A stretch of 15,828 nucleotides of DNA from contig JAUNWC010000006.1 of the NCBI GenBank assembly GCA_030540495.1, positions 1 to 15,828 on the forward strand. The letters are read 5' to 3'. A model generated the notes under the pieces. The model worked only from the letters and a program-made list of their open reading frames with translations, made no database searches and was not told where the DNA came from. Source of the DNA: Bacteroidota bacterium (lineage in GTDB: Bacteria > Bacteroidota > Bacteroidia > Bacteroidales > P3). The translations under genes were made by a program, and so were the position numbers. This document shows, piece by piece, positions 1 through 8,420 of this stretch. Each line of letters opens with the position of its first letter. Position 1 is the first letter of the stretch.

Positions 1-59
1 GTTTATTCTTAGTTGAAAAAAGCGAAAACTGTTATAAACACAAAAAAATAAAATATAAC

Positions 60-1271
60 ATGGAAAAAATAAAAATGACAACTCCTCTTGTGGAGATGGA
101 CGGCGATGAAATGACCCGTATTCTATGGAAGATGATTAAAGATGAACTTATCTTGCCTTTTGTAGATTTGAAAACAGAATATTATGACCTTGGTCTTGTG
201 AAAAGAGATGAAACAAGAGACCAAATAACAAAAGATGCCGCTGAGGCAAATAAAAAATATGGTGTTGCTGTAAAATGTGCTACCATTACTCCAAATGCAA
301 AACGTATGGACGAGTATAAACTTCACGAAATGTGGAAATCTCCTAACGGAACCATTCGTTCTATACTTGATGGTACTGTTTTCCGTACTCCTATAACCAT
401 ACCTTCTATTCACCCAGTAGTAAAGAATTGGGAGCAACCTATAACTATTGCTCGTCATGCTTACGGTGATGTATATAAATCAGTAGAGTTAAGAGTAGAA
501 GAAGAGGGAGTAGCAAAACTTGTTTTTGAAGGCAAAAGTGGAAAGAAAGAAGAAGTTGTTATCCATGAGTTTAAGGGTGCAGGCGTTTTACAAGGTATGC
601 ACAACTTGGATAAATCCATTCGCTCTTTTGCTCATTCTTGCTTTAAATTTGCCATAGATACCAAACAAGACCTTTGGTTCTCAACAAAAGACACTATTTC
701 AAAGAAATATGACGCTCAATTCCGCGAAATATTTGAAGAAGTTTATGAAAAAGAATACAAAGCAGAATTTGAAAAACTTGGAATAGAGTATTTCTATACT
801 TTGATAGATGACGCTGTGGCAAGAGTTATTAGAAGCAAAGGTGGATTTATTTGGGCTTGTAAGAACTATGATGGAGACGTTATGTCAGATATGGTTTCTA
901 CTGCCTTTGGTTCTTTGGCTATGATGACCTCTGTTTTGGTTTCTCCTGATGGTAACTATGAATACGAAGCCGCTCATGGAACAGTAACTCGCCACTACTA
1001 CAAATATTTGAAAGGAGAGGAAACTTCCACCAACCCTATGGCAACTATCTTTGCTTGGAGCGGTGCCTTGAGAAAAAGAGGTGAGAAAGACGGTATCAAA
1101 GAACTTATGAACTTTGCAGACCAGTTGGAGGGTGCTTGTTTTGATACTCTTAACGAAGGCATAGCAACAAAAGACTTAGTTAATCTTATGGAAGGCGTAA
1201 CTCCTAAGGCTGTTAATTCTAATGACTTTATAGGTGCTATCCGCGAAAGATTGGAAAAAAGATTAGCATAA
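60..1271 (+). CDS. icd: NADP-dependent isocitrate dehydrogenase, eukaryote-type (subfamily II)
   Basis: Oxidatively decarboxylates isocitrate to 2-oxoglutarate with reduction of NADP+, in the cytoplasm; it supplies 2-oxoglutarate and NADPH. The 403-aa protein has the length and motifs of the homodimeric eukaryote-like IDH family rather than the E. coli type. Visible motifs are the substrate loop SPNGTIR (94-100), Arg109 and Arg132, Tyr139, Lys210, the metal-binding stretch around NYDGD (269-273), and GTVTRHY (307-313). The Arg311-His312 pair in the last motif is the signature for the NADP 2'-phosphate. Numbering to Tyr139 coincides with human IDH1, and every active-site residue I looked for is present. 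The ATG at 60 has an A-rich leader and no Shine-Dalgarno, which is normal for this phylum. It is followed by its own terminator, so it is probably monocistronic or the last gene of a unit that begins left of the window. Confidence 0.96.
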   Translation: MEKIKMTTPLVEMDGDEMTRILWKMIKDELILPFVDLKTEYYDLGLVKRDETRDQITKDAAEANKKYGVAVKCATITPNAKRMDEYKLHEMWKSPNGTIRSILDGTVFRTPITIPSIHPVVKNWEQPITIARHAYGDVYKSVELRVEEEGVAKLVFEGKSGKKEEVVIHEFKGAGVLQGMHNLDKSIRSFAHSCFKFAIDTKQDLWFSTKDTISKKYDAQFREIFEEVYEKEYKAEFEKLGIEYFYTLIDDAVARVIRSKGGFIWACKNYDGDVMSDMVSTAFGSLAMMTSVLVSPDGNYEYEAAHGTVTRHYYKYLKGEETSTNPMATIFAWSGALRKRGEKDGIKELMNFADQLEGACFDTLNEGIATKDLVNLMEGVTPKAVNSNDFIGAIRERLEKRLA

Positions 1272-1305
1272 AGAAACTAATTAATTTTTAATAAACTTTA
1301 CTTGT

Positions 1306-1334
1306 AAGGACGCTTTTTTACAGCGTCCTTTTTT
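1306..1334 (+). terminator. Rho-independent terminator of icd
   Basis: A perfect 9-bp stem (AAGGACGCT at 1306-1314 with AGCGTCCTT at 1322-1330) closes a 7-nt loop and runs into a T tract to 1334. It begins 35 bp after the icd stop codon, which is the expected place for an intrinsic terminator. Confidence 0.9.
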
Positions 1335-1388
1335 ATGGTTATTATAACAAGTGTCGGTAGTTTATCTCTTCTTTTGAAAAAAAAATCT

Positions 1389-1396
1389 TATCTTTG
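1389..1396 (+). promoter_or_regulatory. Bacteroidota -7 promoter box ahead of the aminotransferase
   Basis: TATCTTTG matches the Bacteroidota sigma-70 -7 consensus TAnnTTTG, 29 bp before the ATG at 1426 and just after the icd terminator. No well-spaced -33 TTTG is seen. The placement supports an independent transcription start for the aminotransferase. Confidence 0.65.
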
Positions 1397-1425
1397 GAAA
1401 AAATTATAAGCAGAGTTTAAAGGAA

Positions 1426-2616
1426 ATGAAGACAGATTTAAAGGAATTTAGAAAATATGTTGCTCAAATCTCTGAAATAGATGATATTATACTTGACCCA
1501 GAAAAAGCGGAGGGTATTTGGGTATATACTACTGATGGCAAAAAATATATGGATATGCTATCGGGAATTTGTGTAGGAAATATAGGACACAAGAATCAAA
1601 AAGTTGTGCAAGCCATAGAAAAACAAATCAAAGATTATTTGCACGTTATGGTTTATGGAGAATATATGCAGAAACCTCAGTTAGATTATATAAAAAGATT
1701 AAAGGAATTTTTGCCTTCTGAGTTGGAGCAAATATTTTATGTAAATTCTGGTAGTGAAGCAATAGAAGGTGCCATTAAAGCCGCAAAATTATTCAATCAT
1801 AGAAAAGAAATAATAAGTTATAAAAATTCCTATCACGGTTCTACTTTGGCTTGTGTATCTATGCTTAGTGGCAAAGAATTTACCGAGCCTTTTGCCCCGC
1901 TTTTGCCATATTGTAACCATATAGAATTTAACAAAGAGGAGGATTTGCAAAAAATTACCGAAGAGACTTGTTGTGTAGTGGCTGAAAGTGTTGCAGTTGG
2001 CGAGGGAGTACAGATACCTAAAAACCAATACCTGAAAAAACTTCGTAAGCGATGCTCGGATATGGGTGCGGTGCTTATCTTGGATGAAATACAAACGGGT
2101 TTCGCTCGTACGGGAACTTTGTTCGCCTTTGAACAATATGGATTTGTACCCGATATACTTTGCATAGCAAAAGCAATGGGAGGAGGTTTGCCAATAGGAG
2201 CTTTTATAGGCAAAAAAGCAATAATGGATAAATTAAATAATCATCACCCTTTGATAGGACATGCTACTACATACGGAGGCAACCCAGTTTGCTTAGCCTC
2301 AGCCCTTGCTACACTTAACTATATAATGGATAACAATCTTTTAGACCAAGTAGAGAAAAAAGGAAAGATATACAGAGAGAAATTAAAACACAAGCATATA
2401 GAGAGAGTGGAGGGAGTGGGACTCTTTAATGCTATATACTTAGAAAAAGAAGTGGATTGGAAAAAAGCACTTATTGCTTGTTTTGAGCATGGTATTATAA
2501 CTGGCACACACCTATTTAACTCCAATGCTCTCAGCATAAAGCCTCCTTTGATAATCACAGAAGAAGAAATTGACCAAAGTATAGCAAAGATATTGCAAGC
2601 ATTGGATAGGATATAA
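1426..2616 (+). CDS. Class III PLP-dependent aminotransferase, substrate unassigned
   Basis: A fold-type I aminotransferase of the class III (ornithine/acetylornithine/4-aminobutyrate/aspartate-family) group, 396 aa, complete and cytosolic. The PLP phosphate loop NSGSEA is at 107-112, Tyr136 (YHG) stacks on the ring, Asp220 in LILDEIQTGFARTG pairs with the pyridine nitrogen, and Lys249 in AKAMGGGLPIGA is the Schiff-base lysine. A TTYGGNP motif follows at 281-287. Class III enzymes usually move an omega- or alpha-amino group to 2-oxoglutarate. Sequence alone does not separate acetylornithine, GABA, lysine or other substrates, and no arginine or polyamine genes lie nearby. The gene has its own promoter box, and 87 bp with a weak second box separate it from the mutase gene. 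AAAGGA precedes the ATG closely, but SD use is generally weak in this phylum. Confidence 0.9.
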   Translation: MKTDLKEFRKYVAQISEIDDIILDPEKAEGIWVYTTDGKKYMDMLSGICVGNIGHKNQKVVQAIEKQIKDYLHVMVYGEYMQKPQLDYIKRLKEFLPSELEQIFYVNSGSEAIEGAIKAAKLFNHRKEIISYKNSYHGSTLACVSMLSGKEFTEPFAPLLPYCNHIEFNKEEDLQKITEETCCVVAESVAVGEGVQIPKNQYLKKLRKRCSDMGAVLILDEIQTGFARTGTLFAFEQYGFVPDILCIAKAMGGGLPIGAFIGKKAIMDKLNNHHPLIGHATTYGGNPVCLASALATLNYIMDNNLLDQVEKKGKIYREKLKHKHIERVEGVGLFNAIYLEKEVDWKKALIACFEHGIITGTHLFNSNALSIKPPLIITEEEIDQSIAKILQALDRI

Positions 2617-2655
2617 GAAAAAGTCTTTTGGCTTGTCTTTGTCAAAAAAAAGTAC

Positions 2656-2663
2656 GATATTTG
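2656..2663 (+). promoter_or_regulatory. Possible -7 promoter box ahead of the mutase gene
   Basis: GATATTTG differs from TAnnTTTG at one position and is followed by CA, as at other promoters here. A TTG at 2633-2635 lies 20 bp upstream, a workable -33 spacing. It is 40 bp before the ATG at 2704. It is weaker than the boxes at 1389 and 7023. Confidence 0.4.
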
Positions 2664-2703
2664 CAAATTATTTTAACAAGGAACAATAAAACAAATAAAT
2701 AAT

Positions 2704-4104
2704 ATGTCATTGATTAAATCTATTTCAGGTTTTAGAGGAACTATTGGAGGCAAATCAGGTGATAATCTTACTCCCATTGATTTGGTAAGTTTTGTTGCTG
2801 CTTTTGCCCAACTAATAAAAGAGAAAACAAACAAAGAAAGTATTTCCATTCTTATAGGCAGAGACGCAAGAATATCGGGAGAAATGGTTAGCCATTTGGT
2901 AACAGGAACGCTTATGGCTATGGGAGTAGATGTTTTGGACACAGGTCTTAGCACCACTCCTACCACAGAAATAGCAGTAGTGGATAACCATGCTGATGGA
3001 GGTATAATTCTTACAGCCTCACACAACCCTATACAATGGAATGCACTTAAATTTTTGGCAGGCAATGGAGAATTTATTTCCCAACAAGACGGAGAAAGGG
3101 TTTTGGAACTTGCAGCCAAAAACAATTTCACCTTTGTTCAAGCAATAAAATTAGGGAAATACACAAAAATAGAAGATGCTGTAGAGAAACACATTGAAAA
3201 GGTTTTGGCTTTGCCTTTGGTGGATATAGAGGCTATAAAACAAGCAAATTTCAGAGTCGCTTTCGATGCAGTTAATTCCACAGGAGGTTTTGTGCTTAGA
3301 AAACTCCTTTTGGCACTTGGGGTAAAGGATATTTTTGGCTTAAACGAGGAACCTACAGGAGTGTTTGCTCATAATCCGGAGCCTTTGCCAGAGAATATTA
3401 AGGATATATGTGAGTTGGTAGAAAAGGAACATTGTCATGTAGGATTTGTAGTAGACCCAGATGTAGATAGATTGGCTTTGGTAACCGAAACGGGAAAACC
3501 TTTTGTGGAGGAATATACTTTGGTGGCAGTGGCTGACTATGTATTGGAAAACACTCCGGGCAATACCGTTAGCAACCTTTCTTCTTCAAGGGCATTGAGA
3601 GATATAACAGAAAAGAAATATAACCAAAAATATTTTGCCTCTGCTGTTGGTGAGGTCAATGTTATAGAAAAAATGAAAGAAGTAAAAGCCATTATTGGAG
3701 GAGAAGGCAATGGAGGTGTTATTTATCCCGCTTGTCATTATGGAAGAGATGCTCTTGTGGGTATTGCGCTTTTCCTTACTCTTTTGGCAAAGAAAAAAAT
3801 GAAATGCTCCGACCTTAGAGATACTTATCCAAACTATGTTATTGCAAAAAAGAAAATGGAACTTACACCAGAGATAAATATGGATTTGGTGTTAAAATCT
3901 ATTGCAGAAAAGTATAAGAATTATGAGGTAATAACCATAGATGGAGTAAAGATAAATTTTGAGAACGAGTGGGTGCATTTGAGAAAAAGCAATACAGAGC
4001 CTATTCTTAGAATTTATTCTGAGAGTGATGCTATGGCTACTGCCGAGCATCTTGCCAATGTAATAATAGAGGATATTACCACAATAATAAGGGAAAATCT
4101 ATAA
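2704..4104 (+). CDS. glmM: Phosphoglucosamine mutase / phosphohexose mutase family
   Basis: An alpha-D-phosphohexomutase of 466 aa with all four domains. The phosphoserine loop is TASHNP (104-109, Ser106). The Mg-binding loop is DPDVDR (Asp251, 253, 255). The sugar-specificity loop is GEGNGG (333-338), and the C-terminal phosphate-binding loop is RKSNTEP (427-433). The most likely role is glucosamine-6-phosphate to glucosamine-1-phosphate, feeding UDP-GlcNAc for peptidoglycan and LPS. The specificity loop is not the GEQSGH form of E. coli GlmM, so phosphomannomutase or phosphoglucomutase activity cannot be excluded; the symbol is given on the usual assignment for this subfamily. It ends 7 bp before the MNT-HEPN gene, with no terminator between, so the two are probably co-transcribed. 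Confidence 0.85.
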   Translation: MSLIKSISGFRGTIGGKSGDNLTPIDLVSFVAAFAQLIKEKTNKESISILIGRDARISGEMVSHLVTGTLMAMGVDVLDTGLSTTPTTEIAVVDNHADGGIILTASHNPIQWNALKFLAGNGEFISQQDGERVLELAAKNNFTFVQAIKLGKYTKIEDAVEKHIEKVLALPLVDIEAIKQANFRVAFDAVNSTGGFVLRKLLLALGVKDIFGLNEEPTGVFAHNPEPLPENIKDICELVEKEHCHVGFVVDPDVDRLALVTETGKPFVEEYTLVAVADYVLENTPGNTVSNLSSSRALRDITEKKYNQKYFASAVGEVNVIEKMKEVKAIIGGEGNGGVIYPACHYGRDALVGIALFLTLLAKKKMKCSDLRDTYPNYVIAKKKMELTPEINMDLVLKSIAEKYKNYEVITIDGVKINFENEWVHLRKSNTEPILRIYSESDAMATAEHLANVIIEDITTIIRENL

Positions 4105-4111
4105 TAGCATA

Positions 4112-4846
4112 GTGGAATACACAGAGGAAGAAATATTATCCTTACTAAAAAAAGTGGCAAAGGAAAAAATGCCACAAGGCACTATTGTTAAACTTTTTGG
4201 TTCAAGAGCAAGAGGTGAGGCAAAAGAGGACTCTGATTGGGACGTGCTTATATTATTAGATAAAGACAAGCCAACTTTTGAAGACAAAGATATGGTTTTT
4301 AATGAGTTCTTTGAAGTAGGATTGTTAACCAATCAATTTATAAACACTATTATTTTTAGCAAAAAACAATGGCAAGAGTCCTATTTTACTCCTTTTTATA
4401 AGAATGTAGAACAAGATGGAATCATATTATTTATGAGTTTAAATGAAGAAGAAAAAAGAATTCTTATTTCTATTAGATTAGCAAAATCTGAGGATGCAAT
4501 GAAAGATGTGTCTTTATTGCTCAAAAATAGTAGATGGGTACTTTTGGCAAATAGGTTGTATTATTCTGCTTATTATACCGTTTCTGCCTTACTTATTGCA
4601 TACGGATACACAGCCAAAACACACGATGGAATAAATCAAATATTTAATAGATTTTTTGGTCAAACGGGAATACTACCCTTATCTTTAACTCGGCTTTATA
4701 GTCGTTTGTTAAATCTAAAAATAACGGGAGATTATTCCGATAACTATGAAATACTGCAAGAAGATGTTTTGCCATTAGTAGAACCTACAAAAGAATTGAT
4801 AGAACAGGTGTCCCTCTTAGCCAAAAAAAAGATAGGATTGGAGTAG
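4112..4846 (+). CDS. Fused minimal nucleotidyltransferase (MNT) and HEPN domain protein
   Basis: A 244-aa single chain holding what are usually two partner proteins of a HEPN/MNT toxin-antitoxin pair. Residues 1 to about 105 are a pol-beta-like nucleotidyltransferase with GSRARG (30-35) and the metal pair Asp42/Asp44 in DSDWD. No clear third carboxylate is seen at the expected later strand, where NTIIFS (78-83) reads Asn. Residues about 110-244 are a HEPN helical bundle with NRLYYSAYY (147-155), the conserved KTH (169-171) and GDYSDNYE (206-213). It has the PF05168-like pattern and no obvious RX4-6H RNase motif. The start is GTG at 4112, because in-frame upstream codons lack any start before a stop at 4088; Met20 is the alternative. 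Met108 (ATG at 4433) falls exactly between the domains. The gene sits between glmM and metG with gaps of 7 and 32 bp. The role is unknown: a self-neutralised TA module or a housekeeping nucleotidyltransferase are both possible. Confidence 0.82.
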   Translation: MEYTEEEILSLLKKVAKEKMPQGTIVKLFGSRARGEAKEDSDWDVLILLDKDKPTFEDKDMVFNEFFEVGLLTNQFINTIIFSKKQWQESYFTPFYKNVEQDGIILFMSLNEEEKRILISIRLAKSEDAMKDVSLLLKNSRWVLLANRLYYSAYYTVSALLIAYGYTAKTHDGINQIFNRFFGQTGILPLSLTRLYSRLLNLKITGDYSDNYEILQEDVLPLVEPTKELIEQVSLLAKKKIGLE

Positions 4847-4878
4847 TAGATAATTTCTAAGAAAAAAAAGAATAATTT

Positions 4879-6933
4879 ATGACATATACAGATAAAGAAA
4901 AAAAGTTTAAGCGTTATACGGTTACCACAGCCCTACCATATGCAAACGGACCTATACACATAGGACACATGGCGGGCGTTTATATTCCGGCAGATATATA
5001 TTGCAGGTATTTGAGAATGATGGGAGAAGAAGTTTTGTTTATAGGAGGTAGTGATGAGCATGGAGTTCCCGTTACCATAAGAGCAAAAAAAGAAGGTTGT
5101 ACTCCACAAGACATTGTGGATAGATACCACACTATTATCAAAAAAAGTTTTGAAGATTTCGGTACCTCCTTTGATATTTATTCTCGTACAACAAGCCCAA
5201 TACATCAAAAAACGGCTTCGGATTTCTTTCTTAAACTATACAATGAAGGCAAATTTATAGAGAAAATTAGCCAACAATACTATGACGAGAAGGAAAAAAC
5301 ATTTCTTGCAGATAGATATATTACAGGAACTTGCCCTATTTGTGGTAACGAGAGAGCATACGGTGACCAATGTGAAAGTTGTGGTTCTTCGCTTAATGCT
5401 ACCGATTTGAAAAATCCAAAAAGTGCTTTGAGTGGCAATGCACCCATACTAAAAGAAACTAAACATTGGTTTTTGCCTCTAAATGACTATGAACCTTTCT
5501 TAAAAGAATGGATTTTGGAAAATCATAAAGAATGGAAAACAAATGTTTATGGTCAATGTAAGTCTTGGCTTGACAATGGTTTGCAACCAAGGGCGGTTAC
5601 AAGGGATTTGGACTGGGGAATAAAAGTGCCATTACAAGAGGCAGAGGGTAAGGTTTTGTATGTGTGGTTTGATGCTCCCATAGGTTATATTTCCAACACC
5701 ATAGAATACGACAAAGATAATTGGGAAAAATGGTGGAAGGACAAAGAAAGCAAACTTGTCCATTTTATAGGCAAGGATAATATTGTTTTTCACTGCATAG
5801 TATTTCCTTCCATGCTGAAGGCTGACGGAAGTTTCATCTTGCCCGAAAATGTTCCTGCCAATGAGTTTCTTAATTTGGAGGGAGATAAAATATCTACTTC
5901 AAGGAATTGGGCAGTGTGGTTAAACGAGTATTTGGAAGATTTTCCTAACAAACAAGATGTTTTGAAATACGTACTTTGTGCCAATGCTCCAGAAACAAAG
6001 GATAATGATTTTACTTGGAAAGATTTTCAAACAAGAAACAATTCTGAGTTGGTGGCTATTTTGGGCAACTTTATTAATAGGACTATGGTTTTAACTCACA
6101 AGTATTTTGAAGGCAGGGTGCCAAAACAAAACGAGTTAAACGATTTGGATAAGCAAACCATAGAGGAAATAGCAACCTATCCAGAGAAAATAGGCACATT
6201 ATTAGAAACATATAAGTTTAGGGATGCTTTGTTTGAACTAATGAATCTTGCAAGACTTGGCAACAAATATTTGACAGAAAATGAGCCTTGGAAAACATAC
6301 AAGACGGATATAAACAGAACGGAAACGGTTCTAAACCTTTCTCTTCAAATTTGTGCTAATCTATCCATATTAATGGAGCCTTTTATTCAGTTTTCAGCCA
6401 AACGTCTTCAACAAATGCTTAATTTTTCTTCTATTAAATGGTATGAGGCAGGCAAATGTGATTTATTGGATATAGGACACGAAATAAAAACGCCAGAACT
6501 TTTGTTTGAAAGAATAGAAGATGCCGAGATACAAAAACAACTTGACAAATTGGAGGCAAGCAAAAAGGCTAATGCCATAAACAATGCAAGCGTAGAGCCA
6601 CAAAAAAAGAATATTGATTTTGAAGACTTTGCCTCTATGGATATACGTTTGGGAACCATTGTTGCGGCAGAAAAAGTTGCTAAGACAAAAAAACTATTGA
6701 AACTAACAGTTGATACGGGTATAGACAAAAGGACTATAGTGAGCGGTATTGCTGAATATTATTCACCAGAAGAGATTGTTGGCAAGCAGGTTAGCGTTTT
6801 GGTCAATCTTGCTCCAAAAAACTTAAAAGGAATAGAGAGTCAAGGCATGATACTAATGGCCGAGAATGCTGATGGAGAACTTTCTTTCGTTTGTCCAGAA
6901 AAGAACTTCAAAAACGGCAGTACAATAAAGTAA
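4879..6933 (+). CDS. metG: Methionine--tRNA ligase with C-terminal tRNA-binding domain
   Basis: Charges tRNA-Met with methionine using ATP, in the cytoplasm; essential. The 684-aa protein is complete. The class I signature HIGH is at 27-30 and the KMSKS loop appears as KISTS (337-341). A zinc knuckle lies in the connective insert (Cys152, Cys155, Cys165, Cys168, spacing CX2CX9CX2C). The anticodon-binding helical domain follows, and a lysine-rich linker near 570 leads to an EMAP II/Trbp111-type OB-fold (about 583-684, from FEDFASMDIRLGTIVAAE), which usually drives dimerisation and tRNA binding. The ATG at 4879 is 32 bp after the MNT-HEPN stop, with no terminator or clear promoter between, so read-through transcription from glmM is likely. 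It is closed by the hairpin at 6954. Confidence 0.97.
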   Translation: MTYTDKEKKFKRYTVTTALPYANGPIHIGHMAGVYIPADIYCRYLRMMGEEVLFIGGSDEHGVPVTIRAKKEGCTPQDIVDRYHTIIKKSFEDFGTSFDIYSRTTSPIHQKTASDFFLKLYNEGKFIEKISQQYYDEKEKTFLADRYITGTCPICGNERAYGDQCESCGSSLNATDLKNPKSALSGNAPILKETKHWFLPLNDYEPFLKEWILENHKEWKTNVYGQCKSWLDNGLQPRAVTRDLDWGIKVPLQEAEGKVLYVWFDAPIGYISNTIEYDKDNWEKWWKDKESKLVHFIGKDNIVFHCIVFPSMLKADGSFILPENVPANEFLNLEGDKISTSRNWAVWLNEYLEDFPNKQDVLKYVLCANAPETKDNDFTWKDFQTRNNSELVAILGNFINRTMVLTHKYFEGRVPKQNELNDLDKQTIEEIATYPEKIGTLLETYKFRDALFELMNLARLGNKYLTENEPWKTYKTDINRTETVLNLSLQICANLSILMEPFIQFSAKRLQQMLNFSSIKWYEAGKCDLLDIGHEIKTPELLFERIEDAEIQKQLDKLEASKKANAINNASVEPQKKNIDFEDFASMDIRLGTIVAAEKVAKTKKLLKLTVDTGIDKRTIVSGIAEYYSPEEIVGKQVSVLVNLAPKNLKGIESQGMILMAENADGELSFVCPEKNFKNGSTIK

Positions 6934-6953
6934 CATAATAACAAATGAGATTT

Positions 6954-6996
6954 AAGTTAGCATAGATTACAATAAAAACATAATTTATGCTAACTT
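6954..6996 (+). terminator. Hairpin terminator of metG, built from the dispersed repeat motif
   Basis: A perfect 11-bp stem (AAGTTAGCATA at 6954-6964 with TATGCTAACTT at 6986-6996) encloses a 21-nt loop and is followed by the pyrimidine run TTCTTTTCTTATTT. It lies 21 bp after the metG stop. The stem is AT-rich, so its strength is moderate. The 13 bases at 6953-6965 are identical to 10855-10867 in the repeat element upstream of the pst operon. Confidence 0.7.
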
Positions 6997-7022
6997 TTCT
7001 TTTCTTATTTAATAAAAAATAA

Positions 7023-7030
7023 TATCTTTG
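7023..7030 (+). promoter_or_regulatory. Bacteroidota -7 promoter box ahead of the Ntn hydrolase gene
   Basis: TATCTTTG followed by CA is an exact match to TAnnTTTG, between the metG terminator and the start codons at 7065/7083. A T-rich stretch near 7001 is the only -33 candidate. Confidence 0.7.
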
Positions 7031-7064
7031 CAAATTCATTTAATAATATAAAAAATAATAAATT

Positions 7065-8315
7065 ATGGTCAAAATTAATTGTATGAAAAGACACAACTAT
7101 GCGTTTTCGTCTTTCTTTTTAATGGTTTTTGTAGCATTATTTATGGTATCTTGCTCAGATGATGATACTCAGGAAAACAATTCTAAATATGAAATAACAA
7201 CGGAAAACCCCGCTGTTTTCATAAAAGATAAAGATAAACTAAAAAGTATTCTTACTATGAAAGATATTGATGGAGAAGGGCGTTTTTATGAAGTATATTA
7301 TACGGCAGATTATAAGTTAGATTATGCCATAAATGCCAATATGTCAAATACTTTAGACTTGCTTACCTTTGTTCAACAAAATCTATATGATAGCCTACCT
7401 GTAAAATCAAACAATGAAATATCTATTCTTCCAGGCTGTAGTGCCTTTGCTGTACCAGATAGTTTATCTCGTAGTTTTCTTATGGGACGTAACTATGATT
7501 TTTGCCACACCAAGACAGTTAATGGTGTAAAAAGTTATGTACCTATAACAGCATTTGTTTTACATACATCTCCAAAAGGTGGTAAAAAATCTATTTCCTT
7601 TGTTGATGGACTAAATATTGGTTTTCCTTAAGGCTCTTATACAGATGGCAAAACCGACCTTTCTTTGTTGATAGGCTTACCTTACGTTGCTTTGGATGGT
7701 ATAAATGAAGATGGTTTTGCAATAGGAGTACTTGCTCTTAATGAGGCTCCAACTATGCAAAATGATGCTACAAAAACCAATATTACTACCACAGTGGCTA
7801 TACGTATGCTTTTAGACAGAGCATCTACAGTTAAACAAGCCATAGAGATGCTAAAACAATATAATATGAGAATGTTTAATACTGATAACGAACATAATTA
7901 TCATTTCTTTATGGCAGATGCCACAGGCGATTATGCAATTGTGGAATACACTCGCAATACTAACAACTCAGCAGAAACCAATCCTACAAGAATGGAAGTC
8001 TTCACAGGCAATGATACTCTAAGATGTGTAACCAATTTCTATGTTTCTTCTACAATGGTAGGTACTACTGACGGTTGGGGTTCTGAACATGGAAAACAAC
8101 GTTACTTTGATATGAGAACAACATTGTCCAATAGTAACTACAACCTTAATAGTACCGAGGCTATGTCTTTGTTGAGTCTTGTTTCCCAACAACCAAACGA
8201 GGCAGACCCTACTTCTTTTACTCAGTGGTCAGCATTGTATAATCTTACAGATAAATCTATTCGTTTGGCTCTTTTACGTGAATACGGAAAAATATACAAC
8301 TTTAAAGTAAAATAA
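7065..8315 (+). pseudogene. Lipoprotein Ntn hydrolase (choloylglycine hydrolase / linear amide C-N hydrolase family) with in-frame stop
   Basis: One continuous reading frame broken only by TAA at 7629-7631. The first part (188 codons) starts at 7065, or more likely at the ATG at 7083 (Met7), because that gives a typical lipoprotein signal ending FMVSC. Cys30 is followed by SDDD, resembling the Bacteroidota surface-export signal. The probable Ntn nucleophile is Cys125 in LPGCSAFAV, with GRNYDF at 141-146. The frame resumes at 7632 without any shift (GSYTDGKTDLSLL) and runs 227 codons with family features: DGINEDGFAIGVL, a conserved-looking TNFYVSS, and a C-terminal WSALYNLTDKSIRLALLREYG. Both halves have normal codon use and no other damage, so the nonsense mutation looks recent, or it is a sequencing error or a read-through site. 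An intact enzyme would cleave a linear amide such as a bile-salt conjugate, penicillin V or an N-acyl amine; which one is not decidable here. The TTG at 7665 is a formal restart but would lack the nucleophile. Confidence 0.82.
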
Positions 8316-8362
8316 TTTTTATAAAAAGGAGTTTTAATCTTTTGTTTATAGATAATAAGTTA

Positions 8363-8393
8363 GCCTATAGGGAGGCCTTGCCTCCTTATAGGC
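8363..8393 (+). terminator. Strong hairpin terminator after the Ntn hydrolase gene
   Basis: A 14-bp stem with one G-T wobble (8363-8376 with 8380-8393) closes a CTT triloop and is followed by ATTTT. It is 48 bp past the hydrolase stop, between convergent genes. The inner part GGAGGC-CTT-GCCTCC has the same stem-triloop design as the small hairpins in the repeats to its right. Confidence 0.75.
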
Positions 8394-8420
8394 ATTTTAA
8401 TAGACTTACATACTCTGCCT

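Noticed and set aside
1..59. Promoter of icd
   Set aside because: No convincing TAnnTTTG box is seen in the 59 bp available; it may lie left of the window.
123..458. Long minus-strand open frames inside icd, glmM, metG, the kinase and pst genes
   Set aside because: They lie entirely within confidently assigned genes on the other strand, resemble no family, and lack promoters of their own.
7665..8315. Independent gene starting at TTG 7665
   Set aside because: It is the in-frame continuation of the Ntn hydrolase beyond the TAA and lacks the nucleophile and signal peptide. It is better described as the second half of one broken gene.
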